From Allobranchiibius sp. CTAmp26 (GTDB lineage: Bacteria > Actinomycetota > Actinomycetes > Actinomycetales > Dermatophilaceae): a DNA stretch of 64,000 bases. The notes beneath the pieces are model-generated. The model made no database searches. It saw only the letters and a program-made list of their open reading frames with translations, and was not told the origin of the DNA. The stretch spans positions 1 through 64,000 of the forward strand of contig NZ_JAGEKR010000018.1 in the NCBI RefSeq assembly GCF_017565405.1. The letters are read 5' to 3'. Both the position numbers and the translations under genes were made by a program. Shown piece by piece: positions 57,106-64,000 of the stretch (within the stretch, counting starts at the first letter, position 1; each line of letters begins with the position of its first letter).

Positions 57106-58155
57106 ATGACCGACAAGCGACGCGGGCTCGGCCGCGGACTCGGCGCACTGATCCCCCCGGCTCCCGCCGGCGAGCCCCAGCAGCGCCCCTCCGATGTGTT
57201 CTTCCCGTCCGCGCAAGAGGGGGCGGCGCGCCGCGCGGCAGCCGAACGTTTCACGGGAAACATCGGCGCGGAGAACGACTCCTCCTCTGCGGAGACGACA
57301 TTGCGGCCGGTGCCCGGCGCGCAGTTCGCTCAGCTGGACATCGCCGACATCGTGCCGAACGCCCGGCAGCCGCGTCAGGTGTTCGACGACGACGATCTGG
57401 CGGAGTTGACGCACAGCATTGCCGAGATCGGCGTCCTGCAGCCGATCGTGGTCCGCGAGGTGCCTACTCCGGAGGATGCCGACGCAGCGGCTGAGAATCG
57501 CTCGCCCGCCTACGAGTTGATCATGGGTGAACGCCGACTGCGCGCCAGTAAGGCCGCCGGTCGGACCACGATCCCGGCGATCGTGCGCAGCACGGCCGAC
57601 GACGACATGCTGCGTGACGCGCTCCTGGAGAACCTGCACCGCGCGCAGCTCAACCCCCTGGAAGAGGCCGCGGCGTACCAACAGCTGCTGGACGACTTCT
57701 CCTGCACCCACGAGGAGCTGGCGACGCGGATCGGCCGGTCGCGCCCGCAGATCTCCAACACCATCCGATTGCTGCGCCTGCCACCGCTCGTCGCGCGACG
57801 GGTGGCTGCCGGCGTGCTGAGCGCGGGACATGCACGCGCGCTTCTCGCGTTGCCCGACGCGGCCGCCATGGAGCGTCTGGCGCAGCGCATCGTGGCCGAG
57901 GGGCTGTCGGTGCGGTCCACCGAGGAGATCATCGCGGTCGGCCAGGAACCGGAGAAGGCCACCCGCACCTCGCCGACGATGGGCGCTCACCACCCCGCCC
58001 TGGATCAGATCGCCGCCACCTTGTCCGACCGGCTCGACACCCGCGTGGGGATCAGCCTGGGCAAGCGCAAGGGCAGGATGACGGTGGAGTTCGCAAGCGT
58101 GCAGGATCTGCAGCGCATCGTCGACACCCTCGGGATCCAGCTCGCCAACGACTGA
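57106..58155 (+). CDS. parB: chromosome partitioning protein ParB
   Basis: 349 residues. RGLGRGLGALIP is the N-terminal ParA-interacting motif. The CTPase/ParB-N domain has DIVPNARQPRQVFDDDDLAE and LIMGERRLRASKAAG, with ENLHRAQLNPLEEAAAYQQL after it. The HTH reads EELATRIGRSRPQISNTIRL. The C-terminal dimer domain ends RIVDTLGIQLAND. It binds parS and slides as a CTP clamp. A degenerate parS lies in its N-terminal coding part. Confidence 0.96.
   Translation: MTDKRRGLGRGLGALIPPAPAGEPQQRPSDVFFPSAQEGAARRAAAERFTGNIGAENDSSSAETTLRPVPGAQFAQLDIADIVPNARQPRQVFDDDDLAELTHSIAEIGVLQPIVVREVPTPEDADAAAENRSPAYELIMGERRLRASKAAGRTTIPAIVRSTADDDMLRDALLENLHRAQLNPLEEAAAYQQLLDDFSCTHEELATRIGRSRPQISNTIRLLRLPPLVARRVAAGVLSAGHARALLALPDAAAMERLAQRIVAEGLSVRSTEEIIAVGQEPEKATRTSPTMGAHHPALDQIAATLSDRLDTRVGISLGKRKGRMTVEFASVQDLQRIVDTLGIQLAND
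57247..57262. other. parS-like site 4 (degenerate), inside parB
   Basis: CGTTTCACGGGAAACA matches at 14 of 16 positions but breaks the central CACGTG, so ParB binding may be weak. Confidence 0.5.
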
Positions 58156-58183
58156 GTCCGCTCGACCGATCGCGAGCGAATGA

Positions 58184-58218
58184 AAACGGCCTCCCCACCA
58201 CTGGTGGGGAGGCCGTTT
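58184..58218. terminator. bidirectional terminator between parB and trxA
   Basis: 17-base arms 58184-58200 and 58202-58218 are perfectly complementary, with AAA at one end and TTT at the other, so both strands end in a U-run after a GC-rich stem. It sits between the convergent parB and trxA genes. Confidence 0.9.
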
Positions 58219-58229
58219 CACGTGAAACG
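58214..58229. other. parS site 5, fused to the terminator
   Basis: CGTTTCACGTGAAACG is a perfect palindrome with the full 14-base core. Its first five bases are the end of the terminator arm. Confidence 0.88.
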
Positions 58230-58238
58230 AGGGATCGA

Positions 58239-58562
58239 TCAGCCGAGGTAGGGCTCGAGCTCACGCAGCAGCTTGGGCTTGGGCAGGGCCCCGACCAGGG
58301 ACTTCACGACCTCACCGTTGACGTACACGTTCAACGTCGGAATGCCGGTGATGCCGTACTTGGCGGCGATCTGCGGGTTCTCGTCGGTGTTGAGCTTGAC
58401 CACGTCGATCTTGTCGGCGTTGGCGGCAGCCACCTCTTCGAGGATCGGTGCGACGGCCTTGCACGGTCCGCACCAGGGAGCCCAGAAGTCGACGAGGACA
58501 GGCTTGGAGTTCTGCAGGACATCGGCCTCGAACGAGGCGTCGTTGGTTTCCTTGGTGCTCAT
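58239..58562 (-). CDS. trxA: thioredoxin
   Basis: 107 residues. The active site is WAPWCGPCK near residues 28-36, and the cis-proline loop is GITGIPTLNVY. It reduces protein disulfides with TrxB, whose gene lies 106 bp upstream. Likely cotranscribed with trxB. Confidence 0.97.
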   Translation of the reverse strand: MSTKETNDASFEADVLQNSKPVLVDFWAPWCGPCKAVAPILEEVAAANADKIDVVKLNTDENPQIAAKYGITGIPTLNVYVNGEVVKSLVGALPKPKLLRELEPYLG

Positions 58563-58668
58563 GCGGTCAGCCTTTCAGATGGGTGTGACAGATGGTCGGT
58601 GTGCTCTCCGTGAACGACGCCCCGGCGAGCACGCGCGGGTGAATCACGTTGTCGGACAACGTGATCGG

Positions 58669-59685
58669 TCAGTCTGCAGTGACGAGCTCGGTGGCCGTGG
58701 TGTCCGCGTCCGTGTCGTCGCGAGCCGGGAGTTCCTCGGGAGAGGGCTGCTCGAGGTCTGCCAGGAAGCGCTCGGCGTCCAGGCTCGCCGCACAGCCCGA
58801 GCCGGCGGCGGTGATGGCCTGACGGTAGGTGTGGTCGACCAGGTCGCCGCAGGCGAAGACGCCCTCGATATTCGTGCTGGTCGAGCCCTGCGCCACGGTG
58901 ACGTACCCCTCGCCGTCGGTCGCGACGGTCCCGAGGATGAGCTCGTTGCGCGGCAGGTGCCCGATGGCGACGAACACCCCGGTCGCCTCCAGTTCGCGCT
59001 CGGTCCCGTCGACGGTGTCCCGCAGCGTGACCGAGGAGACCTTGCTCTCGCCGTGGATCGCGGCGACCTCGCTGTTCCACGCGAACCGGATCTTGGGGTT
59101 CGCGTGCGCGCGGTCGGCCATGATCCGCGAGGCTCGTAGCGCGTCGCGACGGTGCACCAGGGTGACCGTGCGAGCGAAGCGGGTGAGGAACGTCGCCTCC
59201 TCGATGGCGGAATCGCCGCCGCCGACGACCACGATGTCCTGCTCGCGGAAGAAGGCACCGTCACAGGTCGCGCACCAGGACACGCCCCGCCCGGAGAGTC
59301 GCTGCTCGTCGGGCAGGCCGAGTTCGCGGTACGCCGACCCCATGGCCAGGATGACCGCGTGCGCCCGGTGCGTGTTGCCCTCACCGTCGGTGACCGTCTT
59401 GACCGGTCCGCGCAGGTCCATCGACAGCACGTCGTCGCGGATCAGTTCCGCGCCGAAGCGTTCTGCCTGGGCGCGCATGTGCTCCATCAGATCCGGGCCC
59501 ATCACGCCCTCGGGGAAGCCCGGGAAGTTCTCGACCTCGGTGGTGTTCATCAGGGCGCCGCCGGCGGTGACCGAACCTTCGAACACCAGCGGTGCGAGGT
59601 TGGCGCGGGCGGCGTAGATCGCCGCGGTGTATCCCGCGGGTCCGGAGCCGACGATGATGAGGTTGCGGACGGTGTCAGCAGTCAC
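58669..59685 (-). CDS. trxB: thioredoxin reductase
   Basis: 338 residues from GTG 59685. The FAD site is [17 protein letters not shown]. The redox centre is [11 protein letters not shown], and the NADPH site is [30 protein letters not shown] binds FAD at the end. A C-terminal acidic tail of about 30 residues is extra. It transfers NADPH electrons to TrxA. A SigH/SigR-type promoter is visible upstream. Confidence 0.96.
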   Translation of the reverse strand: MTADTVRNLIIVGSGPAGYTAAIYAARANLAPLVFEGSVTAGGALMNTTEVENFPGFPEGVMGPDLMEHMRAQAERFGAELIRDDVLSMDLRGPVKTVTDGEGNTHRAHAVILAMGSAYRELGLPDEQRLSGRGVSWCATCDGAFFREQDIVVVGGGDSAIEEATFLTRFARTVTLVHRRDALRASRIMADRAHANPKIRFAWNSEVAAIHGESKVSSVTLRDTVDGTERELEATGVFVAIGHLPRNELILGTVATDGEGYVTVAQGSTSTNIEGVFACGDLVDHTYRQAITAAGSGCAASLDAERFLADLEQPSPEELPARDDTDADTTATELVTAD

Positions 59686-59742
59686 GGGAGGACCTGCTCC
59701 TAACGCATGCGGAGGCGCCCGGGTACGGGCGTCATGGAGTGG

Positions 59743-59768
59743 AACAGATCCTAGATGAGCCTTGTTCC
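59743..59768 (-). promoter_or_regulatory. SigH/SigR-type promoter of trxBA
   Basis: On the minus strand GGAAC (59768-59764) is followed after 18 bases by GTT (59745-59743). This matches the GGAA(T/C)-N18-GTT pattern of the actinobacterial disulfide-stress sigma factors. The trxB start lies about 58 bp downstream. No sigH gene is in the window. Confidence 0.65.
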
Positions 59769-59791
59769 CGCGCCCGGAGCGTGCCTCTGGC

Positions 59792-60568
59792 TCAGGTGGC
59801 GACCGTGGCAGGCCCGGCCAACGGCTTAGATCCGCTGGTGCAACCACGGCTCACCACCCATGCGGTGCTCCTGCCGGACTTGGTGAGGACGACGACCACC
59901 GCCGGCGCTCCGTCGTAGCGCGCCAGGTCGACCGTGATGTGGTCCGGATCGGCGGCCAGCGCCGACCCCAGCGACCCGAGGCAGGCGACGACGCCCCGGG
60001 ACGTGGCCATGGCGCCGTACTCCTGTGCCACCTGCGGCGGCACCGACGTGGTGCTGGGGCTCGACAGCAGGGTCGCGGCCTGGGTCGGCAGCGCAGCGCT
60101 GGTGTAGTTCTGACCCGTCCGGCCCAGAGACACGCGGTTCGCGAGCGAGCCGCTCGGTGAGGGTGCGTTGGCGACCGGTGCGCTCTGGTGGTGCAGCCCG
60201 GCGTATCCGACGGCTCCACCGCCCACGATCACCACCGCCGCCGCGGCGGCGACCCCGAGGGCACGCCAGCCGCGACCTCGACGGCGCCGGGCGTCCAGGT
60301 CGACGACCTCGCCCTGGCTGCGCATCGGGGGAGCCCCGGTCGGCGCGGGTGGTTCAGCGGGCGTGGCCGCGACCGGGCTGGTGAGCCGTGCGGTCGGCGC
60401 GTCGGAGGAGGCCCGCTCCCGCTGTTCCCGCGCGAGGGCAGCCTCGATCCGGGACGCAACGGAATCCGGCATCCGTCCTGGCCCCGGCACTGCTGCCAAC
60501 AGGTCACGAATCCGCTGGTCCTCGCCTCCGTCGGACGATCCGTCGCCGGAGGAAGGTGGGTGTGTCAT
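59792..60568 (-). CDS. probable anti-sigma factor, single-pass membrane protein
   Basis: 258 residues. The cytoplasmic N-terminus has [20 protein letters not shown] followed by [13 protein letters not shown], a helical region like anti-sigma domains. One helix ([20 protein letters not shown]) lies near residue 110. An extracytoplasmic part of about 130 residues follows, with two cysteines. It is 91 bp downstream of sigM, the normal place for its regulator. There is no zinc-binding HxxxCxxC. Assignment rests on context. Confidence 0.68.
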   Translation of the reverse strand: MTHPPSSGDGSSDGGEDQRIRDLLAAVPGPGRMPDSVASRIEAALAREQRERASSDAPTARLTSPVAATPAEPPAPTGAPPMRSQGEVVDLDARRRRGRGWRALGVAAAAAVVIVGGGAVGYAGLHHQSAPVANAPSPSGSLANRVSLGRTGQNYTSAALPTQAATLLSSPSTTSVPPQVAQEYGAMATSRGVVACLGSLGSALAADPDHITVDLARYDGAPAVVVVLTKSGRSTAWVVSRGCTSGSKPLAGPATVAT

Positions 60569-60659
60569 GCGGATCCTCCACTCCTGGTCACGGGTACGAC
60601 GGCGTCCGGTTCCGAATGGTTCCGAAAGACGGTGAAGTTTCTCCCGCGACGCTGGTCGA

Positions 60660-61223
60660 TCATCGGGCGGCCCCGTAACCGTCGCCCTGCCGGTCGCGCA
60701 GCAGGTCGGCCAGGGCGGCCCGCCCGCGTGCGCAGCGCGACTTGACCGTGCCCTCGGCCACGTCCAGCACCTGCGCGGTCTCCGCGACGGACAACCCCTG
60801 CATGTCCACCAGGGTCAACGCGAGCCGTTGCGCCTCGGGGATGGCGGTGAGGGCCTCTTGGACGTCGATCCGCACCTCGGCACTCGCGTGCCGATCGTGG
60901 CGGTCGGCGAGGTCATAGTCGGGCAGTTCGCTGGTGGGTCTGACACGCCGCATCCGGTCCAGGCACGCGTTCACCACGATCCGGTGCAGCCAGGTGGTGA
61001 CCTGGGAGTCGCCGCGGAAGGACTCGGCACGCCGGAACGCGGAGATGAACCCGTCCTGCACCGCGTCGGCCGCGATCTCCGGGTCCCGCGTCGTCCGGAC
61101 CGCGACCGCCCACATCCGATCCTTGTGCCGCCGGAACAGCTCACCGAACGCGTCGGGGTCGCCCTGCACGTGGGCCCGCAGCAGCTGGGCGTCCGTGGGC
61201 GGCACCGGCTCGAGGTGGCTCAC
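60660..61223 (-). CDS. sigM: ECF sigma factor SigM
   Basis: 187 residues. The GTG at 61223 overlaps the pseudokinase stop (GTGA). Region 2 has DPDAFGELFRRHKDRMWAVA, DAVQDGFISAFRRA and VTTWLHRIVVNACLDRMRR. Region 4 has AIPEAQRLALTLVDMQGLSV and VAEGTVKSRCARGRAALADL. The murJ–kinase–sigM–trxB order follows mycobacteria, where this factor is SigM. Confidence 0.9.
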   Translation of the reverse strand: MSHLEPVPPTDAQLLRAHVQGDPDAFGELFRRHKDRMWAVAVRTTRDPEIAADAVQDGFISAFRRAESFRGDSQVTTWLHRIVVNACLDRMRRVRPTSELPDYDLADRHDRHASAEVRIDVQEALTAIPEAQRLALTLVDMQGLSVAETAQVLDVAEGTVKSRCARGRAALADLLRDRQGDGYGAAR

Positions 61224-62881
61224 GAGAAGACCTTGACCTCCGCGATCTGGTCGCGGTAGAGCCCGCTCGAGTACTGGCTGAGGTGGGTGATCCAGATGAT
61301 GACGTACCGCCCGGACCGTGCCGTGCCACGGACGGTCTGCTCGCCCGAGCCGTTGGTCAGCGTGCCGAGCGGCGTCCCACCGACGATGGTCTTGGCGCCG
61401 GTCACGAAGACCTCGATGGTGGTGGGGTTCCCGATCACGTTGATGGAGACGCTGCCCACCTGTTTGCTCTTGCCGAGGTCGAGCACCAGACCCACGCCGT
61501 TCTTGGTGCTGCCGAAGGTGTCGGTGCGGTACAGGTGCGTGACCCACATCGTGCTGGCATCGCCGTCGATCGCGCGCTGCGCCAACTCGTTGTGCTCGTT
61601 GCCGTTGCCGTCCGGGTCGAAGCTGGTGATCGAGACGGGCTTGATCGCCACGCCGGACGGCACCGTGGAGGACGTCGAGCTGGAACTCGGGGACGCTTTG
61701 CTGCTGGTCGTCGAGGAGGGTGTCGTCGTCGCGGTGGTCGCCCCGCTCGTGCCGATGCCCCGCAGTCCGTAGACCGCGACCACGAGGGTGAGGATCAGCA
61801 GGACCGCGACGATGGCGAGCGCCAGTCCGCTGGATCGTCGGTCCGGCTCGTCGTAGCCGGCGGGCAGGCCCGGTGCCGGCGGCTCCAGGTCGACCAGGCT
61901 GGGCTCGCCGACCGGCGTGCCCGCCGGTAGCACGCCCATCGTGTGCTGCCGGGTCTCGTCCGGGTCGCTGCGGCGGCCCGCTCGGTCGGTGTCGTCGAAG
62001 TAGCGCGTCGCCACCGTGCGATCACGCGCGGCGGGTGCGGCCAGCTCCTCGTCGTCGGCGAACGCGACATCGCGACCGCCCACCCCGTGCACCCGTTCGG
62101 CCGACCAGGGCGAGAGCAGACGCGCGAGCTCGCCCGGCGTCCGGGGGCCCGCGTCGTTGACCAGGACCTCGGAGCACACCGAGTCCAGATCGGAGGGCAC
62201 CCGGGTGACCAGCGTGGACGGCAGCGGTACGGGCGCGCGGTCGTCGGAGGACGCACCGGACTTCCCGATCTCGCCGGCCAGGCCCGGAAGCCCCGGCACC
62301 GCCTCCGCGCCCGGCCACCGGCCGGTGAGAGCGGTGTAGAGGATCCGCACCAGGTCCTTGGTGTCCGTGCGCGAGGCTTCGGCGGGCGGCACGTCGTCCA
62401 GGCCCGAGAGCGCCCCGTCGGTCGCGACGCCGAGCACGGTGACCGCGCCGTCACGCGACCGCACGATGTCGTGCGGTGTGAGGGTCAGGTGGTGCAGACC
62501 GCGGGCCGCGGCGGTGTGCAACCCGGTGGCGGCCTCGCCGACGATGCGGCGGGCCTCCTCGGCGGGCAGGGTCTGGAACCGCAGCAGGTCGGCCACCGAA
62601 TCGGCGTCGTGCACCCGCTCGGTCACGACGTACGACGTGCCGTCCTCCGTGCCGACGTCGAGGATGCGCAGCAGGTGCAGATCGTCCACACCGGCCGCGC
62701 GGCGGGCGCTGTCCAGGGCGGCCTCGGCGTGCGGGTCGTCGGCAGGGAAGGTGATGGCCGTGACGTCGCGCGCCAGTGTGCGGTCCACGGCGTGCCACTG
62801 GCGGTAGGCGCCGGCATCGGCCACGCTGGAGGTCAGTTCGTAACGTCCGGCGAGCGCATCCCCCTCGCTCAAGTGCTGCAA
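61220..62881 (-). CDS. pseudokinase with membrane helix and discoidin-like outer domain, MurJ partner
   Basis: 553 residues. A Ser/Thr kinase-like fold (1-270) starts LAGRYELTSSVADAG. The usual catalytic residues are missing: TAITF replaces VAVK, LTPHD replaces HRD and LGVATDG replaces DFG. A helix (ALAIVAVLLILTLVVAVYGL) lies near residue 360. A Ser/Thr linker leads to a galactose-binding/F5-8C-like domain with AIDGDASTMW. In mycobacteria the same domains are fused to MurJ; here they are a separate gene 56 bp downstream of murJ. It probably regulates peptidoglycan lipid II export. Confidence 0.85.
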   Translation of the reverse strand: MQHLSEGDALAGRYELTSSVADAGAYRQWHAVDRTLARDVTAITFPADDPHAEAALDSARRAAGVDDLHLLRILDVGTEDGTSYVVTERVHDADSVADLLRFQTLPAEEARRIVGEAATGLHTAAARGLHHLTLTPHDIVRSRDGAVTVLGVATDGALSGLDDVPPAEASRTDTKDLVRILYTALTGRWPGAEAVPGLPGLAGEIGKSGASSDDRAPVPLPSTLVTRVPSDLDSVCSEVLVNDAGPRTPGELARLLSPWSAERVHGVGGRDVAFADDEELAAPAARDRTVATRYFDDTDRAGRRSDPDETRQHTMGVLPAGTPVGEPSLVDLEPPAPGLPAGYDEPDRRSSGLALAIVAVLLILTLVVAVYGLRGIGTSGATTATTTPSSTTSSKASPSSSSTSSTVPSGVAIKPVSITSFDPDGNGNEHNELAQRAIDGDASTMWVTHLYRTDTFGSTKNGVGLVLDLGKSKQVGSVSINVIGNPTTIEVFVTGAKTIVGGTPLGTLTNGSGEQTVRGTARSGRYVIIWITHLSQYSSGLYRDQIAEVKVFS

Positions 62882-62937
62882 CGCGTGCTCCTGCTCAGTC
62901 GGGCGACCGCGGGCGAGCCGCGAGTTCTTGCGGAAGT

Positions 62938-64000
62938 CTAGGCGGGGCGGCCTTTACCGCGGCTGAGGCGGCTGGTAACCGGCGCCAACAATGCGTCGAT
63001 CTCGCGCACCTTCAACACCCGCGCCACCGCGACGTACACGAACAGGAAGAACACACCCCCGACCACGAGACCCGCCAGCGCACCGGTGATCTGCGCCTGG
63101 ATCAGATGGCCGAGACCCCACCGCACGAGCAGGGCGACGATGGTGCCGGCGAACGCCGCGACCGCGAGCCGGCCGTAGGTCCGCGCGACCCCCGGCATGG
63201 GCAGCCCACCGAGGCGTTTGCGCAGCCAGTAGTAACCCGACGCCGCCTGCGCCACGTAGCTGATCGACTGCACGAGCGCGACTCCGGTGCCGACCCGCTC
63301 GGGAGGCAACAGCAGACACAGCAGGGTCAGCGGTACGGCGACGGCGGTCCCGAGGAACTGCATCATCAAGGGTTTGACGGCGTCCTCGTAGGCGTAGAGC
63401 GTGCGCTGCACGATGACGTTCAACGCCAGCGGGAAGGACCCCAGCAGCATCGCGATCGTGGCGCTCGACAGACCGTCGGCCGCCACGGAGTTGCCGCCCC
63501 GGCCGCTGTAGAGCAGCGCCAGCGGCGGGACCAGCGCGAATGCGCCGATCGTGACGGGGATGACCGCGACCCCGCACAGCCGGACGGCGGTCGCGACGTC
63601 GTCGGTGACGCGAGTGGTGTCGCGGTCGCGCGCCGCCGTGGAGATGCGGGTGTAGAGCGCGGTGATGAGGCTGACCGTCACCAGCGAGTGCGGGAGCATG
63701 AAGAGGAGGAACGCGGTCGACTGGACGATGCGGCCGGGGTACCTGCCCGGCACGTTGTTCAACACGTTCGTGGTCACCAACAGGCTGGCCTGCTGCACCA
63801 GGATGGCCGAGAACGCCAGCCCGGCGATCTTCCCGGTCGAGCGCAGCCCCACACCCCGGAACTGCATGTTGGGCGTGAACCGGTAGCCGGCGCGACGCAT
63901 CGGGATGATCAGGACGAGTGCTTGCGCGACGATGCCGATCGTCGTACTGCCGCCGAGGACCAGGATCATCTCGCCGGTCCAGTTGCCCGGTGCGACGTTC
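62938..64000 (-). CDS. murJ: lipid II flippase MurJ (MviN), 5' end outside window
   Basis: The last 354 or so residues are present; the gene runs off the right edge. About nine helices are seen. FRGVGLRSTGKIAGLAFSAI and LPHSLVTVSLITALYTRIST are typical MurJ loops, and QRTLYAYEDAVKPLMMQF is in the later half. The C-terminus (RLSRGKGRPA) ends without the kinase fusion of mycobacterial MurJ. It flips lipid II for peptidoglycan synthesis. Confidence 0.93.
   Translation of the reverse strand, partial: NVAPGNWTGEMILVLGGSTTIGIVAQALVLIIPMRRAGYRFTPNMQFRGVGLRSTGKIAGLAFSAILVQQASLLVTTNVLNNVPGRYPGRIVQSTAFLLFMLPHSLVTVSLITALYTRISTAARDRDTTRVTDDVATAVRLCGVAVIPVTIGAFALVPPLALLYSGRGGNSVAADGLSSATIAMLLGSFPLALNVIVQRTLYAYEDAVKPLMMQFLGTAVAVPLTLLCLLLPPERVGTGVALVQSISYVAQAASGYYWLRKRLGGLPMPGVARTYGRLAVAAFAGTIVALLVRWGLGHLIQAQITGALAGLVVGGVFFLFVYVAVARVLKVREIDALLAPVTSRLSRGKGRPA

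Overview
The window is high-GC actinobacterial chromosome that spans the replication origin. The order murJ – pseudokinase – sigM – trxB – trxA – parB – parA – rsmG – jag – yidC – yidD – rnpA – rpmH – dnaA – oriC – dnaN – gnd – recF – dciA – gyrB – gyrA – DUF3566 – tRNA-Ile – DLW-39 – tRNA-Ala is the conserved actinobacterial origin neighbourhood. A Micrococcales member, perhaps Dermacoccaceae or a relative, is my inference. No rRNA gene is present to settle it.

Region 1 (about 1–22 kb) is a cell-surface glycan locus. A likely operon on the minus strand runs from an acyltransferase (14999) through a GT-C membrane glycosyltransferase, gmd, fcl, a GT11 enzyme and an uncharacterised protein to a GT4 enzyme (7512). 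Its genes overlap by 4 bp or almost touch. Gmd and Fcl make GDP-L-fucose. Two GT11 (fucosyltransferase-type) enzymes, three GT2, three GT4 and one GT32-like enzyme, a methyltransferase, an ABC flippase-type exporter and three paralogous acyltransferase-3 membrane enzymes would build, decorate and export a fucosylated, acylated glycan. The acyltransferases alternate in orientation with GT4 genes, and two of the pairs overlap convergently by more than 70 bp. A CmpX-like membrane protein and a GT2 gene close the locus.

Region 2 (22–38.5 kb) is accessory. It holds a D-cysteine desulfhydrase-like enzyme and a 982-residue secreted protein with three Ig-like repeats, an IPT domain and 14 repeats of about 40 residues that look like beta-propeller blades. 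It also has an ECF42-type sigma factor with its DGPF/YCII partner, and a four-gene ABC transporter/two-component operon. An AT-richer block (about 31.9–36 kb) carries a CDC48-like AAA ATPase, an overlapping TPR/membrane protein and a lipoprotein. That block is the best candidate here for an undescribed system. An alpha/beta hydrolase and a flavin monooxygenase follow.

Region 3 (38.6–64 kb) is the origin region. oriC, with about a dozen DnaA boxes and an AT-rich stretch, lies between dnaN and dnaA. Genes on the dnaA–gyrA side are transcribed on the minus strand and rpmH–parB on the plus strand. Five parS-like sites cluster in rsmG–parB–trxA, three of them inside parA or parB codons. The 47-residue DLW-39 gene and the 45-residue rpmH gene are both intact.

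Large arm–spacer–arm palindromes sit just downstream of many genes across all regions. Two of them, 46 kb apart, share the same core sequence. All functions are inferred from motifs read by eye, and no database search was run.
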